A stretch of 64,000 nt of DNA from Pyronema omphalodes. Taxonomy: Eukaryota; Ascomycota; Pezizomycetes; Pezizales; Pyronemataceae. The stretch lies in assembly GCA_024516155.1 (NCBI GenBank), contig JAJJXM010000039.1, positions 496,001 to 560,000 of the forward strand, in the 5' to 3' direction. The position numbers were made by a program, and so were the translations under genes. The notes beneath the pieces were generated by a model. The model searched no databases, was not told the origin of the DNA, and saw only the letters and a list, made by a program, of their open reading frames with translations. This document shows positions 44,072-54,481 of this stretch, in pieces (position 1 is the first letter of the stretch; each line of letters begins with the position of its first letter).

Positions 44072-45684
44072 GTGATGGCAACCACCCATAGCCCTGCGGT
44101 GGTGACGGCGGAGGCCAGGAGCATGTCACGGGAGTGTTGTGACAAACAGGCAGTCGGAAAGCGAGCCCAAGCCACTCAGCCCCTCGAGGAGGAAGGCCCC
44201 GCGTATGAAAAACGCGAGAAATGCGGTGACGACGCGCCCATGGTCGTGTCAGTCATAAACCCAGAGTACATTCTCAGCCTTGGTAAGAGGCTGGATTCCC
44301 TAGACAAACGCGTCCCCGCCCTTGAGGAAGAGGTCACGCGCCTCCGCACGATGAATTGCGAGCTTCGGGCTCGCCTTAACGAAGCCCTCGCCAGACCCGC
44401 TCCGCCTGCCCCCAGACCGTCCCGCCCCGCCGCGCAGACCACCGCCGCTCCGCTCCGCCCCCCTGTTCAGATAGCTACCTAGCCGACTGTTGCACAGGTC
44501 GCCGCTGCCAATGCAAGCCTCCCCACCCCCACGCCCGCTCTCACCACGCCGTGGGCCACCCACCAATCGCGTCACGCGAAGCAGGTCCAGCAACGCGCTG
44601 GTGGCCTTCATGCCCCCGCCACAAACCTCCTGTGAGAGGTCCGCCGCATCGTCTTTTCTGGTGACCCCGCCGTCGCGAACTGCTCCCAGCTCTTGGACGC
44701 GTACACAGCAGCTATCAACAACTGTCTGTGGTACAAGAACGCGCCCCAGTTCCATCGCGTGTTGAAGGTATGCCGTAAGGCAACGGGCACCCTGACGGCC
44801 ACCACCGTCCCAGGGGTAGATGCCGCTACGCTTTTACGTCTTTACAGTAATGAAATCATCAACGCAGTTCGGGAGGTAGACTCGAGGGTTACGGACGTTG
44901 AGGAGCTAGACTGTTGGGTGGCCCTCAAGGTGCACGGCGTACCGCTCGCGCGTTTCCTAGGGCAAGGTTCCCACGGAGTGCAAAAACTCCAGGTGGAAAT
45001 CCAGGCGAACCATGGAAATGGAGAGGTTCTACCAAACGTTCGTTGGTTGGGGAAAGTAGAAGAAATCCGTGAACGCTTCCTCCGTGGAGCCACCCAGAGT
45101 TCATCTGCTGTAATCTTCGTGAGGAGCTCCGCCTCCGCCCGCTTGCTAATCACTAAGGGCGTCCTGCTGGGCAGTCGCCGCCACCGAGCAGAACTCTACG
45201 TCTTTGGGGGTCCCGATAGTCAGTGCTGCGGATGCCTTCAGTGGGGCCACATCCGCGAGCGGCGCTCTACGCCTGATGTGTTCCGGTGCGCTTTCTGCGC
45301 CCTCAGTCATCCCACCGCGAAACACCCCGCGTGTTCATTCGCAGGTTGCAGCAAGCCTATGGGCGCCGCGTGCCCCATTCTCTCCCAGTGCCCAAATGTG
45401 CTAATTGCGGAGAGGAGCACTTCCCCACAGCTAGGACTTCTCCTGACCGCCTCGCCGCCATAGCGGCCGCCCGCCTCGCCCGCTCGTCCCGACTGAAGCC
45501 TGTCACCGCCGACGCCCCGACTCCCTCCTCCTCCCCGTCCCCCTCCCCCCAGTCGCAAGACCACAGCCCCTCCACCGCCCTGGTGGTTGTGATCCCTTTC
45601 GCTGTCCTCATGGACACCGACTCAGAAGTCGCCACCTCCGCGGGGACGACCGATGCCGTTGCGCCTACAGAACCTGAATTATGA
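44072..45684 (+). pseudogene. LINE ORF1 (Gag-like, zinc-knuckle protein)
   Basis: N-terminal coiled coil (LDKRVPALEEEVTRLRTMNC), Pro/Arg-rich linker, central domain (CWVALKVHGVPLARFL...), then zinc knuckles (CCGCLQWGH..., CAFCALSHPTAKHPAC, and in the next frame KCANCGEEHF). ORF1 proteins of this group bind the element RNA. Breaks: an in-frame TAG at 44480 and TGA at 44633 (each one C-to-T change from CAG and CGA), and a frameshift at about 45340-45390. The final frame ends EPEL-TGA at 45682-45684, overlapping the ORF2 ATG. In the first knuckle the last Cys is Arg. Confidence 0.75.
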
Positions 45685-48600
45685 GTAACATTCAGGTTCT
45701 ACAGTTAAACTGTCGCAAGAGCGGTGAGGTTCTTACGGCAATCATGGAGAGCGGGAAAGAGCTGGGAGCGGACGTCGTTCTCATGCAGGAGCCGCCGACG
45801 TTCCAAGGGTGGAGACACCCAGCGTATGACTTTCTATGGAGTGGTAGGGTGATGGCGGCGGTACGCAAGGATTCAGCGTGGACGTTGAGGCCCCGGGAAG
45901 ATCTCGCGTCAGGGAGTGACGGGGACGTATAGGTGTTGGATGTAATGTGTCGAGGACACCGGCAGCTTCGGATTGTGAACGTTTACGATGCTCCTCGTCA
46001 CTCGGACGGAGCACGACCTGCTACGGATGTCGGCTGGGACCGCATCATCACTTCGGGAACGGTGCTGGCGGGCGATTTCAATGCCCATAGCCAGCGGTGG
46101 AACCCCCGGTGTAAAGCACCGCTCAACCACACCTTCCTGGAGTCCCTGATGGACTCTCACAACCCACATTACGTGGGTGACGGTCTCGAGACGCATCAGC
46201 AAACAGGTCAGTTGCGTTATAGTGTTATCGACTTGGTGCTCGCAACGGAGGAGATGGCGACGGCAGTACTGGCCACAAGGTTGGATGCGCCGGAACATGC
46301 CACCACGTCCGAACACGCCGCGTTGTCGTGGGAGGTGTCGACGGTGGTAGCTCCGGAGGACTTCGAAGTCCCTACTCGGGGGTGGGCTGTTCGAGAACTG
46401 TTGGAGGATGAGGACGGAGCGGTCTCTGCGTCGTTAGATTGGCGCCATCGAAGCGAACGCAGACCGCACCTTACGGACCTCAGCACGGAGGAGGAGGTAG
46501 AAGACGAGGTGGTCTGGGTAAGCGAGCAACTCACATCGTTGCTGGGAGAGCGGGCAAGGAAAATTCGGCTCACCGCACGGTCGAAGCGGCGGTGGTGCGT
46601 GGAGATTCGGGAGGCTTGCACGGAGTATGGTGGGACCCGCAGGGCGGTCAAGGAAGGTCGCGCGTCGGTGGAGGAAGAACACCAGCTGCGAAACGCATAC
46701 CAGTCGCTGCAGCGACAGAGAAAACGCAGGTGTTGGGGGGACTTCCTCTCGACAGCTAACGGGGACGCGGTCTGGGCGGCGCTGAGAATGACCAAACTGC
46801 GAGAGGCGACGGTGGTCGGCCCGCTCCAGAACGAAGAGGGGCAACGTGCGGAGGATGATCAGGATAAGCGACGGATGCTTGCGGAGGTATCCTTTCCCCC
46901 TCCCAACCCTTTCTCGGAGTTGCCACTCCCCCCAGGGCCTCCTGGAAACCTGTGGCGGTCAGTGTCGTTGGAGTCAGTAACCTCCGCTCTATCTAGGCAA
47001 AGCAACAAGAAGGCCCCAGGCACTGACGCGCTGGGTGTCCCCATTGTCAAGGCCCTGCTCTCGTGGGACCCAGACCGTGTAGTCTCGGTGGTCAAACACT
47101 GTCTGCGCCTGGGGTATCACCCCCGCGATTGGAAAATCGCAAAGGGAGTGTGCATCCCAAAGCCGGGGAAGCCGAGCTATTCGCGTGCTAAGAGCTTCCG
47201 GATAATCTCCCTGCTCAGCTGCTTCGGCAAGCTGGTGGAAAAAGTGGTAGCGGTGCTCCTCGCACAAGAGGCGGAGCGCACAGGGATACTGCACGATGGG
47301 CAGTTCGGGGGGAGAGCGAATAGGTCAGCGGCGAACGCAGCAGCGGTGCTGGTAGGGTTAGTCGAGGCTGCCTGGGAGGAAAACTTGTTAGCCGGCGCTC
47401 TTTTGATGGACGTCAAGGGCGCTTTCCCTACCATCAACAGTGTTTGCTTGACCAACAAGCTGCGCAGAGCAGCCTTCGACGAAGGTCTCGTCCGCTGGAT
47501 TACCAGCTTCATGGGAGGTAGGAGAGTCGAAATTTTCCTCGCCGGGGAAGCTGGCGATCCGATAGACACCGACACAGGGCTGCCCCCAGGCTCCCCTGTG
47601 TCTCCGATATTATTTTTGCTATACATAGCAGACCTGGCGCGGATGGTTGAAGCGGAGGTCGGGGGAACGCTGGGGCTGTCTTTCGTCGATGACGTCACGT
47701 GGCTCGTGACGGGAGCGTCAGCGACTGACGTCACCACCAAGTTAAACCGATGCGCGTCCCTCTGCCTCGCGTGGAGTGTAGCGAACGCGGTGGTGTTCAA
47801 ATCGGAGAAGACGGAAGCAATCCTTTTCTCTCGGACACGCTCCCCCCCGAACCCTGACTGCTTCACTATGACGGTGGGGCCCCACTCCATTCGGTACTCC
47901 GAAACCGCTGTTCGGTGGTTAGGATACTGGCTGGACGCCAAACTCACCTTCAACCAGCACTGACAGAAGTGGCTCTCCAAGCCTCTCAACAACAGGCACA
48001 AATTGCACCCTTGTGCAAGAAATCCGGGCTCCCCGCGGGCAGCACCGCTAATCTTCAGCAAGCTGTGGTGCAATCCGTTGCTACCTACGGCATTGAAATC
48101 AACGCCTCCCGCAGACTCCCCTCCCGAGACGCCGGCCACCTGTCCCGCCTCCAACTCATCCTCAACAAGCAGGCACGGGCCATCACCGGCTGCCCGTACC
48201 ACCCCGCTCGGCTTTCTGGCAGCAGAAAGCGCGACAAGACCAGTAGAATCTCTTGTGCGCGGACGGGAAGCCCGCTTTAGAGCGCGATTGCTCACCCGCC
48301 CAGCCCCCCCTGGCTCCAGCCCCCGTCTCCAACCGCCGATATCGTCCGGCAATTGACTCAGCGCGCAACGACGCGTTCGGGCTGCCACCACGTCGAGAGT
48401 ATTTTCCCCCCTCTCCCCCAGCAGTTCCCCGGCACTGTCGTCATCGCATCTAGGAATGAGGCAACCGAGTGCGCCCAACAGTGGAGGAACCTTGACTCCG
48501 CCTGCGTCTGGACCGACGGGTCTCGCATGGAAGACGTCGCCGGTTCCGGATTTGTTCGCTACGTGCGGGGGGTCCTCACTTCCTCCTCCTTCTGCGTGGG

Positions 48601-49444
48601 ACGTCATGCAGAAGTATATGACGCCGAGCATCATGCCATTCTAATGGCCCTGCGAGACTACTGGGATAACTATCACTACTCGGTAGCTCGCCCCCCCCGC
48701 TCCTCACAATTTTTTCACATGCACAAGCCGCGCTGCAGCGACTGCTTTCTGACGTGCCTGGCCCGGGCTAGATCCTGCAACGCCTGATCGCGACGGAAGT
48801 CGCAAAACACCGCGCCTTCACTGGAATTGAGGTGGGCTTCCGGTGGGTGCCCGGACACAGCGACATTCTGGAAAACGAAGCCGGGGACGCGGCAGCAAAC
48901 CAAGGCACAGGTCACCGATGCTTAGCCCCCCCCCTCCGCGGGTGCGCGAACCCCGTCTGCTCCCCCCTCCCTTGGACATCGCTGGCGCATGTCAATCGCG
49001 CAGCGACCGAGATTCCCAAGGCGATTGCAGCGAAGTGGGTGCGCCAGCGTACCGACCTTAACGCATCATACCGCCCCCGAAAAAAGTGGGGTATCCGCGA
49101 CGGCCTGAAAACCGTGCCAAAACACGGGCCGCGGTGTTTTTCCAGATTGCTTGCGGTCATGAGCTGATGAGCACACACCTATTGCGCATAAAGAAAGAGA
49201 CTCCGATCGCTGTTGGTGGTGCGATTCCGGAGAACGCCAAACGCGAGGCCACCTGCTTGGTGCCTGCGATCGCCGGCAACGCGAGTATGAGGTACTCGCT
49301 CAAGAGGTGGAAAAAATAACGGGAAAGCCGCGGCGACGGCGGGGAAGGCTGAAGGCGGTGGAGATTTTTTCGGACGATCGGCTTACCAAAGCGATCATGG
49401 AATACCTAGCGGCCACGGAGGTGGGAAGGCGCCATGTAGAATGA
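45681..49444 (+). pseudogene. LINE ORF2 (endonuclease, reverse transcriptase, RNase H)
   Basis: Order: AP-type endonuclease (LQLNCRKSG, LMQEPP, then AGDFNAHSQRW and TSEHAAL; 45681-46350). Reverse transcriptase follows (ALLMDVKGAFPTIN, TGLPPGSPVSPILF, SFVDDVTWL; about 47000-47800), then RNase H (CVWTDGSRMEDVAGSG, EVYDAEHHAILMAL, WVPGHSDILENEAGDAA; 48450-48900). It ends in a CWWC-x9-H-x4-C finger (49211-49267), stopping at 49442-49444. Key catalytic residues are still present. Breaks: TAG at 45930 (CAG to TAG), TGA at 47961 (probably TGG to TGA), and frame changes near 47975, 48200, 48790 and 49150. The enzyme normally nicks target DNA and primes cDNA synthesis; this copy cannot. Confidence 0.85.
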
Positions 49445-49883
49445 GAACGGCACGGGTGGGTGAGACCAAAATTGGAGGACACGGGGAATGAGGCGATGCG
49501 AGATACGGGGCTTTTCCTTTTTTCTTTTCGTTTGGTTAAGACGCGTTTCTTTGGTTTCCTTCGAATTTTCTCGCGATGTATTCGAGGAGTCCGCTTCTAA
49601 GCGACTTTGTCTCATTTCCTTTTTTATTTTTTCTTTTCTTTTCTGGGGGTGTTGACTGGTTGTTTTCTTTTTTTCTTTTTCTTTTTGGGGTGTGTAATGG
49701 GGATAGGAGATAGGGGCGCCTCATTAGGTGGTCTTGGCCACGAGGACGGGATACCAGGATTTCTTTCTTCCTGCATAGGCCTTTCAGGCCTCGAACAGTG
49801 TATGATACAAAACAAAAAAACCATTTTCCAAAGCTCCGCAGTAAATCGCGGTGTCACTTGTGTGAAGCCTGCAAAGAAAAAGA

Positions 49884-49955
49884 TGGAGGAGCGGCGAATC
49901 GAACGCCGGACCGCCTCTATGCTAAAGAGGAATTATACCACTAAACCACACCCCC
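49884..49955 (-). tRNA. tRNA-Ala(AGC)
   Basis: 72 nt on the minus strand. Anticodon arm CCTCT-TTAGCAT-AGAGG is perfect, T arm CGGCG-TTCGATT-CGCCG, acceptor GGGGGTG/CTCCTCC with one T-T mismatch at the sixth pair, and the D stem has one weak pair. A TTTTT terminator follows (49875-49880). The acceptor mismatch leaves some doubt whether it is fully functional. Confidence 0.85.
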
Positions 49956-50279
49956 ATTGTATAATAACGCATACGGTTTAGCCAATACAGACTAAAACGT
50001 GTAAAACCCTGAGCTATGTCTTGCTTCAATCAATATGCTTTTCGTGTTGAATCCATGGCTAGGTGTTATGTCAGACTAATTGAGGAAAAAACGCCAAAGC
50101 GTCGAATACCTACATTTCTTGTATTAAGCGCGAAGGATTAATAAACCACTGCACGACGCTGAAAAAAAAACCCCCCAAGGAGCCAAGAAATAGGACATTG
50201 TAGATGCATCAACGTCCAAACGCTTACATAATTCTAAACACAAATAATCCACGTGACACCATGTATTTTTTTCCTTAAT

Positions 50280-50981
50280 CTATTCCATCTCCCCCTCACT
50301 ATCGCTACCAAAATGCGCATACATCTCATCTACAACCTCATCTATCAGTACCAAACAATCCCGAATCCTCTTTCTCTCCTCCGCATGGCGTTTCCTGTAT
50401 CCTTTCTTCCGCTTACAAAGATATTGCACACTCTTATAAATCTCACACTGTTTCAACTGCCCAGGTTGACTGTTACTAAATCCCAATTCAACATCCCCTT
50501 CCACTACATCATCCAGTCGATGATTATAGTTCTTTATCAATTCCACTATGGAATCTCTCCTCAATGTACATGTCGTCTTGGTTACGAGAAGTATTTGTAA
50601 ATCGACTTCGTTCTGGTCGTAATGAACAGTGAAATTCCGGTTTATGCGTTTTCGTCGGGCGATTTCGGCTTCGTCGAGGTTGCGGTGGGGTGAGGACCCG
50701 ATAGATGACATGGCTGGTGTGTGTTGGCTGGGTAGAATTGGGACTGATTTGGGCCGTTTTTGTGGGAAAAGACAGGGTTCTTCGAGAGGTGGAATTTCGG
50801 AGGGGATTTGCTGTAGGGAGTAGGATTGAGAACGATGGTGGATGTGTTGGAAGGTTGGTGAAGGATCGGGATTTGTCATATTCGCGCTGAAGAAGCGGGG
50901 CTGGTGGAAATTTTGGTTGTTAGTATTGATGATTCTCGTTGTATTCTGTAGCATCGTGTGAGGGCTTTTATTCAAATCCAA
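50280..50981 (-). CDS. Hypothetical basic protein, 233 aa
   Basis: Single uninterrupted frame. The N-terminal ~115 residues are Pro/Ser/Gln/His-rich and look disordered. The C-terminal ~115 residues are helical and charged (RRKRINRNFTVHYDQNEVD, LRRDSIVELIKNYNHRLDDV, LCKRKKGYRKRHAEERKRI), ending in an acidic tail SDSEGEME. The first ATG is at 50981; later ones at residues 10 and 35 are possible starts. No family recognised; basic clusters would allow nuclear location, but that is only inference. Confidence 0.65.
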   Translation of the reverse strand: MDLNKSPHTMLQNTTRIINTNNQNFHQPRFFSANMTNPDPSPTFQHIHHRSQSYSLQQIPSEIPPLEEPCLFPQKRPKSVPILPSQHTPAMSSIGSSPHRNLDEAEIARRKRINRNFTVHYDQNEVDLQILLVTKTTCTLRRDSIVELIKNYNHRLDDVVEGDVELGFSNSQPGQLKQCEIYKSVQYLCKRKKGYRKRHAEERKRIRDCLVLIDEVVDEMYAHFGSDSEGEME

Positions 50982-51879
50982 TCATGATGCTGACAGGAAG
51001 AGATCGATAACCCGTGCGATTGGGAAACGGAGAGGTTAATCAGGATCATGAGACTCACCTGCTGTAGCTTGACGGTATTGCTGTTTCCCCCCGACGTGGA
51101 ATTTGAGTGTCATGAACTTCAAAGGAAATCTAGTCGTTGGGTAGCGATAACCGTTTATACCCAAGTCCACGCGTCCACCGTTCACAGCGTTGAAATCAAG
51201 AATCAGGGTAGAACCCGTGGTTATGTATCCTTGACTAGGTGTTGCACAGCGTTCAATGAATGTTAGCTATCCATAATTGGAGCATAGATGAACCCGCTAA
51301 TGTGGATATCGGCTGTACGTATAATTCTCGCGGGTATCCGTATATAAAGCATTCGGGATAGCTATCATATATACGACTGATGGACGGCGATCGGCAGCGG
51401 TGCCTATTAGGAATGGTATGGAGCTCACCCTGTGTACTCTGGGCGCGGTACAGTGCAGGTCTTGCGTGATACGACAGGATTCAGCTGCGGGAAACTATTT
51501 GTACTCTAAGAGGATCCTGTGCACCCGGTGGTTTATAATTTGGCAATATGTAGTACCTTGTGAACTACGACTATTCTTTGCACTGCCTTCGCTTATTTTT
51601 ATTTATTTAACTATGTAATACTTAAAATCTTTGCAGATTATTGTACCCTTCTTCCAGCATACATGATCGATTTACTCCAACTTCATTGCATATTGCCTCA
51701 ATTCGCGTAGCTGCATATGTTATCACCCATTCGATGCAGGCCGCCGCTCCTCAGACATTCTCATGTGCAGCCATAAATATATATATATTAGCCCTAATTT
51801 CTCCAAAATCCAACAATCCTGTTATTTCTCTCAAATATCCCTATACCTTTTTTGATATTATCCTGAACCCTCCTTCATT
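50982..51879. other. Intergenic, no supported gene
   Basis: Upstream region of the gene above; no convincing frame on either strand. Confidence 0.45.
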
Positions 51880-52101
51880 GTGATTTGCGAAGAATTGACA
51901 CGGAATTTGGGTACGTTGTATCATGAAATATCACTCAATTGTTCAACGACTGCCGGCCGGTACAAAAAAGAAATCATCGCAAAATTGCTACGCGAAGAGA
52001 GAGATATTTTAGTACACGCTACAGATAGTTCAATATCCCAATCTCTGATGAAGAACGCCAAAGAAATTTCCGCGAAAGAGACGTTAGTTGAACGACAGTG
52101 A
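51880..52101 (+). CDS. Possible coding exon or remnant
   Basis: An open stretch of ~73 residues with a helical, charged pattern (GRYKKEIIAKLLREERDILV, SLMKNAKEISAKETLVERQ) up to a TGA. It has no nearby ATG at its start and no upstream exon I can join, so it may be a gene fragment or chance. Confidence 0.25.
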   Translation: MICEELTRNLGTLYHEISLNCSTTAGRYKKEIIAKLLREERDILVHATDSSISQSLMKNAKEISAKETLVERQ

Positions 52102-54481
52102 GGCCTCTCCATCATAATTCAGCATAAATGGCCGTAGTCCCGATGGGGCTTATATATGAAACTTCTTTATCTCCTATACAAGAATATTCCTTTTGAACCG
52201 CGAACAGTTATACGATATATGATTCTACACAGAGGCGCGGCTAAAATCGCAGCTGATCACCAGGCTGTGCAAAATCCATTATCGCCGAGGCTTTTACCGT
52301 CAGGGTGTCTCACAAAGCAAGGTTATCGTTTCCATCCAAATGCATACACCACAGACTGATACAAAATCAATGCAATATCAAAGCGAGCCCCAGTAGCACT
52401 GAGATGAGAGTGGAAAAGAAACATATTGAGAGTTGATCAATCGGTATCTAGTGAAGTCAAAGTCTACGCAGTGATGAAGTAGTAGCCTGCAGAGCCGTGT
52501 TCTCCTTGTGACTGTTGATGGAGGACCGAGGTGGATATTACCTTAGCGCACATATCCTCCTTATGTTCCCTTTGTCGTTATAGACACTTTGTTCTCTATC
52601 CGGATCACAGCTCCACCTCCATCTTTCTCTCCCTCTCGTGCTCGTGCTCGTGCTAAAGCCTTTCCGTACGTCAAACCTCTTGCTCTTCAACACGCAGTAG
52701 AGACGCTTGTAAGGCTGTTTTTGTGGCTGGGTAGATTTTCCTCTAGCAAAATATTAGACAAAATTTTATCTACAACCATGCGCTTTTGCCGTTGGTAATG
52801 GAGGGAGATTAAGGGGCACGCTCTTTGCACTGCCCCTCGCCCCTCGCCCCCCCCCCCCCCCCCCGCCCTCCAATACTATCCGCTATACCCCGCCTGTTAT
52901 ACTAGCCTGCATGGAACTATACCTAATTCAATTCATTCTAACCCAATAATAAACTACTATCAAATCCAAAATCTCCATAAAATATTCCCAGTGGTATAGA
53001 CCTTCAACATTTCGAGAGTGATGGAATGTGATGATAATAATATATGACACTGACGTATTCTATATGCTGGGTGCTGTGGTGTGGTGTGGTGGGTATGGTG
53101 TGGTGTGCTGTGATAATTCAATGACACAGAGCGCTTTCTGTATAACCATGATGATAATCCATACTTCCCTATAAAGAGTTAATATACCCATAATCCATTC
53201 CTCACAAGCACAACCATGGTCAATACGTATCATCAAACTCGAAGAAGGTCCGGCGCAGGATATGGAGCTATGTTGATGGACTATACTATTCCGTGATATG
53301 TAGTCCTGTCTAATAACATATACGTATCTATACATCGATGTTTCGAATACATTGTATTATTATAGATGATTACAAATTTACCATACCGTATTATTGCTAG
53401 ATCTATATGCTATATATCATAGATCTATATACCATATATTACTCCATATATCTGCCCTGTGAGTAAAACAAGTACTATATAAGATATGCTTCTTATATAC
53501 CAGCCAGACAAATAAAAACAATAACCCAGCACAACAGCTAAACAAAAACACAATATCATCCGTATAATCCGTATAATCCGTACCAGACAAGCCGTGTCAA
53601 TTTCCTATTTCCTATCTATTTCCTATTTCCTATTACCACCTTTTTACAATACCCATACCCCGTACCCCATACCCCACGTCCCACACCATACGCAATCACC
53701 AATCACCAATCACCAATCACCAATCACCAATCACCATCAAACCAGCATCGTAACTTATAAGTAAAAGTAACATAGCATCTGCAAATACAAATTTACAGCT
53801 ATAGTTTACGCATACAAATACATATCCCATTTCCATCTCTTCATTTCCATATCCATTTCCATATCCGTATCCATATTTACCTATGCATCTCTTAATTCCT
53901 TAGGAAAATGCCAGCAATCCAGCAACCCAGTAAGCCAGTATGCCAGTATGCCAGCAACCCAGCAAGCAAGCAAGCTAGAAACTAAAGTAAAAAGCCACTT
54001 TATAACACACCCAAAGCACCAAAGCCCAGCAAAGTAACCAAAGCCGGAAAGCCCAAACCAACCAACCAACCAAAGCCCAAATACAAAAATCCCATAATAA
54101 AGAGAATAAAAAAAGTTACAGTTAAGTTACAACTAGTGTACTCATCGCATCACATCGCATTGCACGCATCGCATCAGGAAAAAAAACAAGCAAGGACAGA
54201 AAGCCAGCAGACGTAAGAAAAGAGAAAAAAAAGCAAGCCAAGGAAAACAAGAACAGAAGAAGAAAACCTCATCACCACCGCCATCCCTTATCTACGATCT
54301 AGCATCTATCTAGAATCTATCTCCCACTATAGCCCTGCGAATACGGTATATAACTCTGTCCCTGCCCTTGTGCCTGTGCCTGCTGCATCGCCGGACTATA
54401 AGCTATACTGTACCTGTCCCTGTCCGTGTTGTGCCTGCTGTGCCGGGTGTTCCGGCTGTTCCGTCAAACCTCCACCTCCAC
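52102..54481. other. Intergenic, simple repeats
   Basis: No gene supported. 52495-52690 resembles 26095-26290. A C16 run is at 52849-52864. (CACCAAT)n lies at 53697-53733, and CAGTATGCCAGC-like repeats near 53910-53970. Confidence 0.5.

Larger units (their letters stand above)
42830..49824 (+). mobile_element. Degenerate Tad-type LINE, with an older ORF1-like piece in front
   Basis: A two-ORF non-LTR retrotransposon. ORF1 (44072-45684) has zinc knuckles. ORF2 (45681-49444) has endonuclease, reverse transcriptase, RNase H and a C-terminal CCHC finger. This order matches the fungal Tad group. The 3' end is placed at the A-rich CAAAACAAAAAAACC near 49808-49824. The 5' limit is uncertain: the main copy may begin near 43690 with leader repeats, and 42837-43424 looks like the N-terminus of another ORF1. 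Several stops and frameshifts make it non-functional. No target duplication was found. Confidence 0.75.
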
